This document shows positions 1-8,291 of a stretch of 64,000 nt of DNA, in pieces. Where the stretch lies: positions 5,658,793 to 5,722,792 of the forward strand of contig CP011806.1 of NCBI GenBank assembly GCA_001664505.1. Direction: 5' to 3'. The notes beneath the pieces are model-generated. The model was not told the origin of the DNA and did no database searches. It worked only from the letters and a program-made list of their open reading frames with translations. A program made the translations under genes and the position numbers. How positions within the stretch are numbered: position 1 is the first letter of the stretch; each line of letters opens with the position of its first letter. Origin of the DNA: Acidobacteria bacterium Mor1. Its GTDB lineage: Bacteria; Acidobacteriota; Polarisedimenticolia; Polarisedimenticolales; Polarisedimenticolaceae.

Positions 1-1636
1 CTTCTGCCTGCTTGGCCGAGATCATTTGGCCGGTGAAGACCATCCACTTGGTCAGGCCGACGCCGATGCGGCGGCTGGGGCGTTGGGTACCGCCCAGGCC
101 GGGGTAGATGCCGATGCCGGTCTCGGGGAAGGCCATCACCGCCTTGTCCGAGGCGACGATGTAGTCGCAGGCCAGTGCCAACTCGAGGCCGCCGCCGAGG
201 GCCAGGCCGTGCATCCGGGCCACCACCGGCTTCGAGCAGTTGTCCATCTCCCGCAGCATCTGTTGTCCCTGCTCGGTGAAACGGACGATGCGGTCGAGGT
301 CCTTGGCCTCGATGTTCTTGACGAAGAAGCGAATGTCGGCGCCGGCGATGAAGCCCTTGCCCGCGCCGCCGATCACGATGCCCTTGACCGCGTCGTCGGC
401 CGCCGCGATCTTGAAGGCGTCGTGGAGCTGGCCGACCACCGTTTCGTTCAACGCGTTCATCGCGTCGGGACGGTTGATCGTCAGGTACGCCACACCGTCG
501 CGCACTTCGCTCTTGACCAGCTCGAAGTGGAACGGCCCACCCTTGGCGGCCTGGTCGGCCAGGGTCGCCGGCATCTTCATGTCCCAGCGGTCGCAGACCG
601 CGTTGACCGCGCTGCGGGCCTTGTCCACGCCGTAGCGGTTGATCATCTCGAAGGGGCCCTTGGGCCAGCGCAAGCCGACCCGGGCACCGATGTCGGTATC
701 CTCGATGGTCCCGACCTTCTCGTCGCAGAGCGCGGCTGCGACATAGAAGATCACGCCGAGCATGCGCTCCTCGACCGCGGCGAATTTGCTCTCGTCGGCT
801 TCACCGTCGAGGGACCAGTTCTCCTTGCTCGCCACCTGTTCGGCCAGCTTCTTGGCCGGGGCGTAAAACGCGCCGAGCTCCTTGCCCAGAGTCTCCGCCG
901 AATGCAGCGCGATCGGGACGCCGGTTACGTTCATCAGCTCGAAGGGACCCATGCCCACGCCGAAGGTCTTCTTGCAGGCGGCCTCGATGGTGGGGATGTC
1001 GGCGACCCCTTCTTCCAGCAGCCGCACCGACTCGTTGAGCCAGGGCACGAAGTAACGGTTGACCACGAAACCCGGATCGTCGGTGGACCAGATCGGGGTC
1101 TTGCCGATCTGCTCCTGAAGGGTCCAGGCGGCGGCGACCAGTTCCGGGTTGGAGTTCTTGCCCGGGATGACCTCGACCAACCGGTTCTTGGCCGGGTGGT
1201 AGAAGTAGTGCAGACCGATGACCCGTTCGGGATGCTTGGTCGCGGCGGCGAGCTTCGTCACCGACAGCGAGGAGGTGTTGGTCGCCAGGATGGTGTCCGG
1301 CCGGGTGACCTCGTCGAGACGTTTGAACACGTCGAGCTTGACCTGCTCGTCTTCGAACACCGCCTCGACCACCAGGTCGACGCCGGCCAGCCGGGTCCAG
1401 TCCGCGGTGCCCTGCACGCGGCCCTTGATCGCCTCGGCCTGATCGGGCTTGAAGATCTTGCGCTCGACCCCCTCGGACAGGGTCTTTTCGATGATGCCCA
1501 GCCCGCGGGCCACCGCGTCTTCATTGAGATCGACCATCAGGACCTCGAAGCCCTCGGTGGCCATCTTCTGGGCGATGCCGCTTCCCATGTTGCCGGCCCC
1601 GATCACGGCCAGTTGCCCGAACTGCTTGGCAGCCAT
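1..1636 (-). CDS. 3-hydroxyacyl-CoA dehydrogenase/enoyl-CoA hydratase fusion, 3' end outside window
   Basis: Cytoplasmic acyl-CoA enzyme expected to hydrate 2-enoyl-CoA and oxidise 3-hydroxyacyl-CoA with NAD+. About 545 residues are visible. The N-terminal half is the dehydrogenase: G13-A-G15-N-M-G18 dinucleotide loop, the TNTSSL segment, and PERVIGLHYFYHP, where the usual F-N-P after the catalytic His reads Y-H-P. From about residue 370 a crotonase domain follows, with GGGLELALACDY and PETGIGIYPGLGGTQR, so both catalytic glutamates of the crotonase family are present. ATG at 1636 is preceded by AGGAGAG. The dehydrogenase-first order is opposite to E. coli FadB and like some archaeal crotonyl-CoA hydratase/3-hydroxybutyryl-CoA dehydrogenases. 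The C-terminus lies beyond base 1. Confidence 0.93.
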   Translation of the reverse strand, partial: MAAKQFGQLAVIGAGNMGSGIAQKMATEGFEVLMVDLNEDAVARGLGIIEKTLSEGVERKIFKPDQAEAIKGRVQGTADWTRLAGVDLVVEAVFEDEQVKLDVFKRLDEVTRPDTILATNTSSLSVTKLAAATKHPERVIGLHYFYHPAKNRLVEVIPGKNSNPELVAAAWTLQEQIGKTPIWSTDDPGFVVNRYFVPWLNESVRLLEEGVADIPTIEAACKKTFGVGMGPFELMNVTGVPIALHSAETLGKELGAFYAPAKKLAEQVASKENWSLDGEADESKFAAVEERMLGVIFYVAAALCDEKVGTIEDTDIGARVGLRWPKGPFEMINRYGVDKARSAVNAVCDRWDMKMPATLADQAAKGGPFHFELVKSEVRDGVAYLTINRPDAMNALNETVVGQLHDAFKIAAADDAVKGIVIGGAGKGFIAGADIRFFVKNIEAKDLDRIVRFTEQGQQMLREMDNCSKPVVARMHGLALGGGLELALACDYIVASDKAVMAFPETGIGIYPGLGGTQRPSRRIGVGLTKWMVFTGQMISAKQAE

Positions 1637-1685
1637 GCTCAAACTCTCCTGTCTGCGATTGCTCGAATTTGGTGTGTTGGACCGT

Positions 1686-2369
1686 CTAGTCTAGCAGGTG
1701 ATCCCCGTTCGTATCCGGGGCCCCCGGCTCCCCCTGGAGGCCCGGCTGGGCCAGGCCCGGGTCGTTCAGAAGCCGGGCCGGCGAGAAGCGCATGGTGGTG
1801 TTCAGCAGCACCACGATCACAAGCGCCACGAAGTAGAGTCTCGCCGCCCATCGCCCCATGCTGAGGGGCTTGCGGGTCAGGGCGGCCAGCAGGGCGGCCC
1901 ATCCGCAGATCAACAGGGCAGCGGCCGTGATCGACGCCGCCAGCCAGGCTTTCTCGACTGCCGCGGCGATGCCCAGGCTGAAACCCCAGGGTAGCGTGGC
2001 CGCAGCCAACCACATGCCCCCTTGGTAGCTCAATCGGCGGGCCATCTCCCGGTCGGATTCAGCCTCGAATCGGGCTGCGCGGAGCAGCGTCATGGCACCT
2101 GCCAGGCCGAGGAGAACAACGCAGAAGGCCAGCCCGAGCCACCCGAACCAGGAGACGGCGATCAGTCCTTCGCGCCCCCAGCCGGCAATGCCGACGATCG
2201 CGGCGCACACGAACACAGAGGCGGTGAAGAGCAGAATCCGGCGGCCGTGCCCGGCGATCTCTCGTGCCCGCTCGGGGAAGCCGTCCCAGCGGACCTCGCG
2301 GGCTCGCTGGAGGCACAACGCTCCCGCGACCAGCAGGAACATCAGGAGCAGAAGCGGAACGAACAGCAT
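1686..2369 (-). CDS. Hypothetical polytopic membrane protein
   Basis: 227 residues with about six hydrophobic segments, starting directly with a membrane helix (MLFVPLLLLMFLLV). I do not recognise a family. The C-terminal 25 residues are polar and Gly/Pro-rich, ending DTNGDHLLD. It ends about 50 bases before the dehydrogenase-crotonase gene on the same strand and could be cotranscribed with it. Its ATG at 2369 is divergent from the 3-hydroxybutyryl-CoA dehydrogenase at 2420, so a shared control region of about 50 bases lies between them. Coding status rests on the membrane pattern and the compact fit between neighbours. Confidence 0.7.
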   Translation of the reverse strand: MLFVPLLLLMFLLVAGALCLQRAREVRWDGFPERAREIAGHGRRILLFTASVFVCAAIVGIAGWGREGLIAVSWFGWLGLAFCVVLLGLAGAMTLLRAARFEAESDREMARRLSYQGGMWLAAATLPWGFSLGIAAAVEKAWLAASITAAALLICGWAALLAALTRKPLSMGRWAARLYFVALVIVVLLNTTMRFSPARLLNDPGLAQPGLQGEPGAPDTNGDHLLD

Positions 2370-2419
2370 GGCCCGATTTTCTGCTATCGTCGCCGATCCG
2401 GCAACGAAGGAGCCCCGGC

Positions 2420-3274
2420 ATGTCCGCCATCCAACGCATTGTGATCATCGGCGCGGGAACCATGGGCCACGGTATCGCCCAGGTCGCCGCCGCCTGCGGC
2501 ATGAAGGCCGCCCTCCACGACGTCGACGAGGCCGCGATCCAGAAGGGTCTCGACGCGGTCGCCAGGAACCTGCAGAAGGGGATCGACCGGGGCAAGGTCA
2601 CCGAGGAGCAGCGGGACGCCACACTGGCCAACCTCAGCGGCGCTCCCGATCTGGCCGCCGCTGCCGCCGAGGCGCAGCTGGTGGTGGAAGCGGTGCCTGA
2701 AAACCTGGAGCTCAAGCGCAAGATCTTCGGCCACCTGGCGGAGGTTTGTGGTGCCGACACGCTGCTGGCCAGCAACACTTCGTCGCTGCCGGTGGGCAAG
2801 ATCGCCGAGGGCATCGCCCATCCCGAGCGGGTGGTCGGCATGCACTTCTTCAACCCGGTACACCTGATGGCCCTGATCGAGGTGGTCAAGGCGGACACCA
2901 CCTCCGACGATGCGGTCGACCGCGCCGTCGCTGCCGGCCGGGCCATGGGCAAGGATCCGATCGTCGTCCGTGACGCTCCCGGTTTCGCCTCCAGCCGGCT
3001 CGGTGTGGTGCTCGGTCTCGAGGCGATTCGCATGGTCGAGCAGCAGGTCGCGTCGCCGGAAGATATCGACAAGGCCATGACCCTGGGCTACCGCCATCCG
3101 ATGGGGCCGCTGCGGCTGACCGACCTGGTCGGTCTCGACGTGCGGTTGGCCATCGCCGAACACCTGCATCGCGAGCTCGACTCCGAGGCCTTCCGCCCGC
3201 CGGAGTTGATGCGCCGCATGGTCGCCGAGGGCAAGCTCGGCAAGAAGTCCGGTCAGGGCTTCTACAGCTGGTGA
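2420..3274 (+). CDS. 3-hydroxybutyryl-CoA dehydrogenase
   Basis: NAD(P)-dependent oxidation of 3-hydroxybutyryl-CoA to acetoacetyl-CoA, or the reverse; cytoplasmic. 284 residues, the usual length for single-domain enzymes of this family. The dinucleotide loop [10 protein letters not shown] is at the N-terminus, followed by [12 protein letters not shown] and the catalytic His region [16 protein letters not shown]. The C-terminal 3HCDH domain ends in [13 protein letters not shown], typical of the family. The ATG at 2420 has GAAGGAG just upstream and gives the standard N-terminus, so a longer in-frame reading back to about 2264 is not needed. With the adjacent fusion enzyme it suggests a beta-oxidation or butyrate/PHB-type segment. 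Confidence 0.95.
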   Translation: MSAIQRIVIIGAGTMGHGIAQVAAACGMKAALHDVDEAAIQKGLDAVARNLQKGIDRGKVTEEQRDATLANLSGAPDLAAAAAEAQLVVEAVPENLELKRKIFGHLAEVCGADTLLASNTSSLPVGKIAEGIAHPERVVGMHFFNPVHLMALIEVVKADTTSDDAVDRAVAAGRAMGKDPIVVRDAPGFASSRLGVVLGLEAIRMVEQQVASPEDIDKAMTLGYRHPMGPLRLTDLVGLDVRLAIAEHLHRELDSEAFRPPELMRRMVAEGKLGKKSGQGFYSW

Positions 3275-3278
3275 CCCC

Positions 3279-4340
3279 GTGGAGCATCTGATTCCCGACG
3301 CATGGTTCGTGGGCCGCTCCCAGTTCGTGTTGGTGCTGATCTCGGCGTTCGGCATCGCCGTACTGGGCAAGGGCGCAGACTGGTTGGTCGAGGGTGCCTC
3401 GGGGATGGCCTACCGCATGGGCATCTCCAAGGTCATCGTCGGCGCGACGATCGTCTCCCTGGGCACCACCAGTCCCGAGTGCGCGGTGTCGGTGATGGCT
3501 GCCTGGGGCGGCCAGCCCGGCCTCGCGTTGGGTAACGCCGTCGGGTCCGTGATCGCCGATACCGGGTTGATCTTCGGGCTCGGCTGTTTGCTCACGGTCC
3601 TACCCGCCGACAAGTTCGTGCTGCAGCGGCAGGGATGGATTCAGTTCGGTTCCGGCGTGCTGCTGGCGGCGCTGGCCTACGGCGCCTGGATCAGCTCCGG
3701 CGATCAGGCGACCCTCGGACGCTGGGTCGGCCTGCTGCTGCTCGCGCTGCTGGGCATCTACATGTGGATCTCGATCCGCTGGAGCAAGATCCACCCCCAC
3801 GGCGAGCCGTTCCAGGGGCACGACGGCGAGGAGATCGAGGAAGCCTCCCACAAGCCCTGGGCGGTGTTGGCCGTGTCGATGGTGGTCGGGCTGGCGCTGG
3901 TGCTGGTCTCCAGCCGGGTGCTGATCGCCTCGGTCACCGTGCTGGCCGAGGACCACTGGCACATTCCCCAGGTGGTGATCGCCGGCACCCTGGTGGCCTT
4001 CGGCACGTCCCTTCCCGAACTGGTGATCGGAATGGCCAGCCTGCTCAAGGGGCACAAGGAGATCCTGGTCGGCAACGTGATCGGGGCCGACATCCTCAAC
4101 GTGCTGTTCGTGGTGGGCGCGGCGGCGGCGGCGGCGCCGCTACCGATCGTCGACCCGACCTCGACGCTCCCCGAGGTGGCGCTCTACGTCCACCTGCCGG
4201 CGATGCTGCTGATCCTTCTGATGTTCCGCATCTTCATCGTCGGCGCGGTTCGCCGCGGGAACTTCCAGCGCTGGCAGGGCGTGCCGCTGATCCTGGCCTA
4301 CGTGGCCTACGTCGTCGTTCAGATCGTGATGACCCGCTAG
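3279..4340 (+). CDS. Calcium/sodium antiporter-like protein (CaCA family)
   Basis: Inner-membrane cation exchanger, 353 residues, about 10 transmembrane helices in two inverted halves. The two alpha-repeats are visible: [13 protein letters not shown]...[11 protein letters not shown] in the first half and [13 protein letters not shown]...[13 protein letters not shown] in the second. The acidic residues of the G-T-S-x-P-E motifs are the expected ion ligands. A hydrophilic acidic loop (GHDGEEIEE) joins the halves. The start is GTG at 3279, five bases after the preceding stop, so it probably shares a transcript with the dehydrogenase. Substrate (Ca2+, Na+ or K+) cannot be decided from sequence alone. 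Confidence 0.9.
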   Translation: MEHLIPDAWFVGRSQFVLVLISAFGIAVLGKGADWLVEGASGMAYRMGISKVIVGATIVSLGTTSPECAVSVMAAWGGQPGLALGNAVGSVIADTGLIFGLGCLLTVLPADKFVLQRQGWIQFGSGVLLAALAYGAWISSGDQATLGRWVGLLLLALLGIYMWISIRWSKIHPHGEPFQGHDGEEIEEASHKPWAVLAVSMVVGLALVLVSSRVLIASVTVLAEDHWHIPQVVIAGTLVAFGTSLPELVIGMASLLKGHKEILVGNVIGADILNVLFVVGAAAAAAPLPIVDPTSTLPEVALYVHLPAMLLILLMFRIFIVGAVRRGNFQRWQGVPLILAYVAYVVVQIVMTR

Positions 4341-4392
4341 GGTCCCGCACAGGGCGCCCGGCTCCGGCGGTCGCAGTCGGGGGAAACCGTGG

Positions 4393-4716
4393 CTACGACT
4401 TGGGCGTGAGCTTCACCGCCGTTCCGTAGGCCAGTAGTTCCGCAGCGCCGGCCAGCACCTGCGAGGTGACGAAGCGCACGTTGACGATCGCGTCGGCGCC
4501 GAGCCGCTCGGCCTCCGCCTGCATGCGCTTGACGCTCTCGTTGCGCGATTCGATCAGCATCTCGGTGTATTCCTTGATCTCGCCGCCGACGATGGTGCGC
4601 AAACCGGCCAGCAGGTCCTTGCCCAGGTGTTTGGCGCGGATCGTACTGCCGCGGACCAGACCCAGGCTCTCGGTGATTTCCCGGCCGGGAACGAATTCGG
4701 TGTTGACCACGATCAT
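4393..4716 (-). CDS. YbjQ/UPF0145 family protein
   Basis: 107-residue protein of the YbjQ family, whose members form small oligomeric rings; the biochemical role is unknown. Recognisable features are the N-terminal VNTEFVPGREITESLGLVRG, the central GGEIKEYTEMLIESRNESVKRM helix and the GADAIVNVRFVTSQV strand. The ATG at 4716 has GGAAGGAG seven bases upstream and gives the family-typical MIVV start; the frame is open to 4761 but that extension lacks family residues. The next gene upstream (two-helix membrane protein) ends about 20 bases before, suggesting a three-gene operon with both small membrane proteins. Confidence 0.9.
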   Translation of the reverse strand: MIVVNTEFVPGREITESLGLVRGSTIRAKHLGKDLLAGLRTIVGGEIKEYTEMLIESRNESVKRMQAEAERLGADAIVNVRFVTSQVLAGAAELLAYGTAVKLTPKS

Positions 4717-4735
4717 CGGGCACTCCTTCCATGCT

Positions 4736-4969
4736 CTATGAATCGAGCAGTTCCTTGTCACTCTCGCGTTCCTCGATCCGTTCCCAGATCATCGAGCCCA
4801 GGATCAGGATCAACCCCAGGGCCGAGGCGCCGAGCCCCAGCTTGATCGGCCAGGGCAGCGCCAGCAGCATCGGCCACAGGGCCCGCAGCGGTTCGAACAG
4901 GTAGGCGACCAGCACCAGGGCACCGGCGCCGATCAGGAGGAATCCGACCAGGCGTACGAGACGGATCAT
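4736..4969 (-). CDS. Small two-helix membrane protein, paralogue of the next gene
   Basis: 77 residues with two transmembrane helices (about 7-27 and 42-62), followed by a short charged tail beginning WERIEERESD. It overlaps the stop of the 4966-5193 gene by four bases (ATGA), so the two are translationally coupled. The two proteins share layout and the tail pattern, E-R-I-E followed by charged residues, which indicates duplication. No family is recognised. The N-terminus is positively charged (MIRLVRL), predicting an inner-membrane location with the tail possibly cytoplasmic. Confidence 0.75.
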   Translation of the reverse strand: MIRLVRLVGFLLIGAGALVLVAYLFEPLRALWPMLLALPWPIKLGLGASALGLILILGSMIWERIEERESDKELLDS

Positions 4970-5193
4970 CGGCTCAGGTCTCCTTCACGGCGGGCGTCCT
5001 CGATTCGCTCCATGACCAGGGAGACCAGGACCAGCAGCATGCCGGCCAGCATCAGGCCGGCGCCGACCTCCACCTGGGCCGGGAGAGCGATGACCCGGAT
5101 CAGCTGCCGGGCCACCAGGAAGGCGGCCCAGGAGCCGGCGAACAGCAATCCGCCGCGCCAGAGCAGCAGTCCGATGGCCTGGATTCGGTTCAT
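4966..5193 (-). CDS. Small two-helix membrane protein
   Basis: 75 residues, two hydrophobic helices (about 6-32 and 42-61) and the tail MERIEDARREGDLSR. First gene of the apparent operon with the 77-residue paralogue and YbjQ. The start ATG at 5193 lies downstream of a 7-bp hairpin (5204-5223) in its leader. No family is recognised; shared architecture with the next gene suggests a heteromeric or redundant membrane pair. Confidence 0.72.
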   Translation of the reverse strand: MNRIQAIGLLLWRGGLLFAGSWAAFLVARQLIRVIALPAQVEVGAGLMLAGMLLVLVSLVMERIEDARREGDLSR

Positions 5194-5203
5194 GGGCGCT
5201 CCG

Positions 5204-5223
5204 CGGGCCGGTTCTTCGGCCCG
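5204..5223 (-). other. Leader stem-loop before the two-helix membrane protein
   Basis: Perfect 7-bp inverted repeat, CGGGCCG and CGGCCCG, with a six-base loop, about 10 bases upstream of the ATG at 5193. It could affect translation or mark a transcript end from upstream. No T-tract follows on either side. Confidence 0.4.
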
Positions 5224-5309
5224 ATGGAGCTTCCCTACCCGGCGGGGGGGCCTCTATTCGTGGGTGACGGAGATTTTTTCAGACCAGGCGGATGCCGGCG
5301 TGGCGGCCC

Positions 5310-6200
5310 CTAGTCCAGGCCCAGCTTCTCGCGCCAATGGGTGTCGTCGTTGCCGTTGAGGTTCCAGTAGGGGAGTCGCTCGCTATGGGTCCGCTTGGCC
5401 GTGGTGGTCAGCTCCCGGCCGCCGTCCCGGTAGGTCTCTTTCCAGCCTTCGATCCGGTGGGGGAAGGCCGTCTCGAAGTAGATCGTGAGGCTCCGGCCCG
5501 ATTCCGGGTAGTTCACGGTATAGCTGCGGAGGCCGCCGTTGTCGCCGGCCAGGGCACCCTCGGCCGGTTCGCCGGCGGGATCCCGATGCCGCAGCCGGCT
5601 CTGCATTCCGCCGGGGATCATGGTGAACTTGCCGGTGGGCAGGGAGTCGGGCGCCAGGCGCACCCGGGTCCAGACCTCTTCCTCGAGCCAGCTGCGGGGG
5701 AGCAGGTAGTCCTGGTCTCCCTCGGTCTCGAAGTAGGAGTAGCCCCGCACCCGGTAGTTTTCGTCGGCCAGATTGAGTTGGAGGAAGGTCTGGCCGCACC
5801 ACTCCTGCACGCTGGTGGTGGTCTTCAGGGTGTGGGGGTGCTTGTCCAGTTCCAGCGGCGTGAAAGTCGAGGTCATCATCGAGTAGGGGTAGAGGCCGGT
5901 GCTGAACTTCTTGGTGCTGTTCAGCTTGAGTACCGGCCACGCGCCGGTCAGCGCCCGGTTGCTGGAATCCGCCTTGACCTGCTTGTCCGGCAGGAAGTCC
6001 TCGGTGACGAAGATCAGCACCGATTCGCCGTCACGCATCTGACCGTAGCGCGCTTGCTGCAGCTCGTAGCGGCTGAGCTCCGCCTTGCCGCTGAACCAGT
6101 AGTCGTTGAACGACGGCGGGCCGGAGGCTGCGAAGTCGACGCTGCAGCCGGTCGATAGGAGGGTTAGGGTCAGAACGCTCGAGAGCAGGATTTGCTTCAT
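5310..6200 (-). CDS. Conserved lipoprotein of unknown function
   Basis: 296-residue predicted lipoprotein: MKQILLSSVLTLTLLSTGCS is a type II signal with the lipidated Cys in the STGC box. The mature part begins with a conserved-looking block (YWFSGKAELSRYELQQARYG, then VLIFVTEDF) and contains VLKLNSTKKFSTGLYPYSMM and SVQEWCGQTF. I recall similar uncharacterised lipoproteins in other Gram-negative bacteria, sometimes mislabelled as septum-formation proteins. No enzymatic motif is evident. The ATG at 6200 has GGAGGT nine bases upstream; the reading from 6224 would only add residues before the signal peptide. It lies downstream of a terminator that separates it from the CHRD gene. Confidence 0.85.
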   Translation of the reverse strand: MKQILLSSVLTLTLLSTGCSVDFAASGPPSFNDYWFSGKAELSRYELQQARYGQMRDGESVLIFVTEDFLPDKQVKADSSNRALTGAWPVLKLNSTKKFSTGLYPYSMMTSTFTPLELDKHPHTLKTTTSVQEWCGQTFLQLNLADENYRVRGYSYFETEGDQDYLLPRSWLEEEVWTRVRLAPDSLPTGKFTMIPGGMQSRLRHRDPAGEPAEGALAGDNGGLRSYTVNYPESGRSLTIYFETAFPHRIEGWKETYRDGGRELTTTAKRTHSERLPYWNLNGNDDTHWREKLGLD

Positions 6201-6257
6201 CGTCGGAACCTCCACATCGAGCATAGCGTGGATGTCCCGCGACGTCCGCCTGGGGAC

Positions 6258-6293
6258 AAAATGATGCGGGCCCCCGATCCTGGAGCCCGCATC
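6258..6293 (-). terminator. Rho-independent terminator after the CHRD gene
   Basis: Perfect 9-bp stem (GATGCGGGC at 6263-6271 pairing with GCCCGCATC at 6285-6293) with a 13-base loop. On the minus strand the stem is followed by ATTTTG. It lies 30 bases after the CHRD stop and before the lipoprotein gene. Confidence 0.7.
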
Positions 6294-6323
6294 TACAAGA
6301 GAGGGAACGGACTTGGGGGGCAG

Positions 6324-6827
6324 CTAGTTGGCCTCTTCGACCTGCCCGCGCACTTCACCGGCCGGGTTCCCGGCGCTGTGCACGTTGACGTAGACGCGGC
6401 CGTCCAGGATCGACTCGACGACCTCTTCCACCGTTTCGCCACACTCCGTGGGCAGGATCATGCCGCTGTCGATGGTTCCGCGCACCCGAACCTTGCCGTT
6501 GAGTCCGATCGGGAGACCCCCGGCGAGGAAGGCGACTACCGGGCCGTTGGAGCCGAACGGGGCGCAATGCAGGTGCGCGCCGGGGCCGGCAAAGATGCGC
6601 TCGGCGCGATCGATGGCGAGGTTGTAACGAATGCGGGTGCCGTCTTCGCTGACGGTGAACTCGGCGAGGCCGCGGGTGTCGGTGATCACCGGGTTGGGGA
6701 CTTCCTCATCGCCGGTCAGCGGGGCGCGGAACTTGAGACGCTGTCCGTCGTCGGCGAAGGCTGACGTCGTCGCGGCGGTCAAGATCAGGACGAGTGCGAG
6801 AAATTGAGAAAAGCGAATCTGGCGCAT
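6324..6827 (-). CDS. Secreted CHRD-domain protein
   Basis: 167 residues with a Sec signal peptide (MRQIRFSQFLALVLILTAATTSAFA). The mature protein is one CHRD domain, a beta-sandwich first described in chordin; in bacteria its function is unknown. The hallmarks are LTGDEEVPNP near the start, GPGAHLHCAPFGSNGPVVAFL in the middle and VYVNVHSAGNPAGEVRGQV at the end. The ATG at 6827 is preceded by CGGAG. It has its own terminator and a 130-base leader back to the subtilase stop, so it is probably monocistronic. Confidence 0.9.
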   Translation of the reverse strand: MRQIRFSQFLALVLILTAATTSAFADDGQRLKFRAPLTGDEEVPNPVITDTRGLAEFTVSEDGTRIRYNLAIDRAERIFAGPGAHLHCAPFGSNGPVVAFLAGGLPIGLNGKVRVRGTIDSGMILPTECGETVEEVVESILDGRVYVNVHSAGNPAGEVRGQVEEAN

Positions 6828-6960
6828 GAGCGAAACTCCGTCGGTGAAGCGATGCGCGTTGAGTCGACCATCGACCCAATGCTTCCGTGAGTTCCGCAGT
6901 CGAGGCCGAAGGTTCAAAACCTCTGACGATTCGCGAGAGTGTGTGCGCGTCGGCGCGAGG

Positions 6961-8244
6961 CTAGCGGCGAGTGGACGAGGCGGTGGATGTCGGAAGCGCC
7001 GGGCAGGAGACGAGAGGATCGAGCTGCGCCAGTGCCAGGCAAGCGTCGATGGTGTGACTGGGCGCGCCGAAGGCATCCAGAGACTGAGTCGACGTGCTGC
7101 GCAGGAGGCGCTCCAGCTCGAGGGGAGTGCGTTGTGGAGCGCGTTCGCGCAACAGGGCGAGAACGCCCGACGCATTGGCCGCGGCGAAGGAGCTTCCGCT
7201 GACGTAGTCGAAGCTTCCGCCGGGCTGGGCGGCGAGGATTTCGGAGCCGGGAGCCCGAAGGGCATCACCTCCGTAGGGCGGGGTAGCCCCGGATCGGGTC
7301 ACCGCGATCACACCCTCCACCGAGGCCGGGAAGCCGGGGGCGCTCGAGGATTCGGTGCCGGCTGCAACGACGATCGAGCCGCGCTCGACGCCCTTGCGGA
7401 TCAAACGCGCCAGCAACGGGTCGTCGGGGCCGCTGAGGCTCAGGTTGATCAGATCGGCCTGTTCTTCGATGGCGAAGGAAATTGCCTTGAGCAGGGTCAA
7501 CGAACTACATCGCCCTTCTCCGGACTCCTCCCAGCACCCGCGCAGCGCCAGAATCGTTGCGTCGGGTGCCACTCCCAGGGTTCCGATGCCGTTCCCCGAC
7601 GAGGCGATGATGCCCGCGACGGCGGTGCCGTGTTTCTCCGCCTGGCGTAGCGGCCCCGCCCCACGCCCGACGAAATCGCGGCCGATCTCGATCCGGCCCT
7701 GAAGGTCGGGGTGCGCTACATCGACGGCGGTGTCGACGACGGCGACCCGGACGCCTCGGCCCGCGACCCAGCGGTGGGTCTCGGGCACACGCATCCTCTG
7801 GAGGCCATGCTGAAGCTCGGCGTAGGGGTCGGCGCGCTGGGTCGTGAACCCCTGCATGGGTTGAACCGATTCCACCCGGGCATCGGTACGTAGCTTGCCG
7901 ATCGTTTCTTCCAGGCTTGCACCGGGCGGGATCTCGAAAGCGACGCAATAGAGATCGAGGGCGGGGATCAACCAGTCCTCCCGTTCGACCAGCGCGTAGT
8001 CGCGGCTCAGCCGACGCGCTTCCCGGCGTAGGTAGCTCCCTACGGCGTAGCGCCGCGAGCCCTGGTATGCGTCTGCGGTGCCGCCCGCCGACGGGAGTGG
8101 AACCGGGGCCGGGGCCTCGATGGTCAGCAGGATGACCGGGCGAGCGGTCACGGGCTGGGGTTCGAGCCGCGGCCCGGAGCAGCCGGAACCGCCGGCCGTG
8201 AGCAGCGCGAGCAGGCATCCCAGAAGGAGGTGCGGCGGTTTCAT
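6961..8244 (-). CDS. S8 (subtilisin-type) serine peptidase lipoprotein with altered oxyanion residue
   Basis: 427 residues. A lipoprotein-type signal (MKPPHLLLGCLLALLTAGGSGC) precedes a propeptide-like region ending FEIPPGASLEETIGKLRTD (103-121). The subtilase domain has D171 (VAVVDTAVDVAHPDL), H205 (KHGTAVAGIIAS) and S352 (SGSSFAAANASG). The Asn that usually forms the oxyanion hole (AAGN) is replaced by Thr at 297 (VVAAGTESSSAPG). ATG 8244 gives a clean signal; a TTG at 8295 overlapping the previous stop is the alternative. It follows the TorF porin gene by 47 bases and is divergent from the ECF sigma/anti-sigma pair. Probably cell-envelope proteolysis, but activity is uncertain given the substitution. 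Confidence 0.9.
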   Translation of the reverse strand: MKPPHLLLGCLLALLTAGGSGCSGPRLEPQPVTARPVILLTIEAPAPVPLPSAGGTADAYQGSRRYAVGSYLRREARRLSRDYALVEREDWLIPALDLYCVAFEIPPGASLEETIGKLRTDARVESVQPMQGFTTQRADPYAELQHGLQRMRVPETHRWVAGRGVRVAVVDTAVDVAHPDLQGRIEIGRDFVGRGAGPLRQAEKHGTAVAGIIASSGNGIGTLGVAPDATILALRGCWEESGEGRCSSLTLLKAISFAIEEQADLINLSLSGPDDPLLARLIRKGVERGSIVVAAGTESSSAPGFPASVEGVIAVTRSGATPPYGGDALRAPGSEILAAQPGGSFDYVSGSSFAAANASGVLALLRERAPQRTPLELERLLRSTSTQSLDAFGAPSHTIDACLALAQLDPLVSCPALPTSTASSTRR

Positions 8245-8291
8245 GACGGTGAGTTCCCTGGGCGCGGTCGCAGGTTCATTCGAATTTCCCG

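Noticed and set aside
26-1864. Long plus-strand open frame at the left edge
   Set aside because: Antisense to the dehydrogenase-crotonase fusion; the translation is low-complexity (H, G, D, R, V) with no motif.
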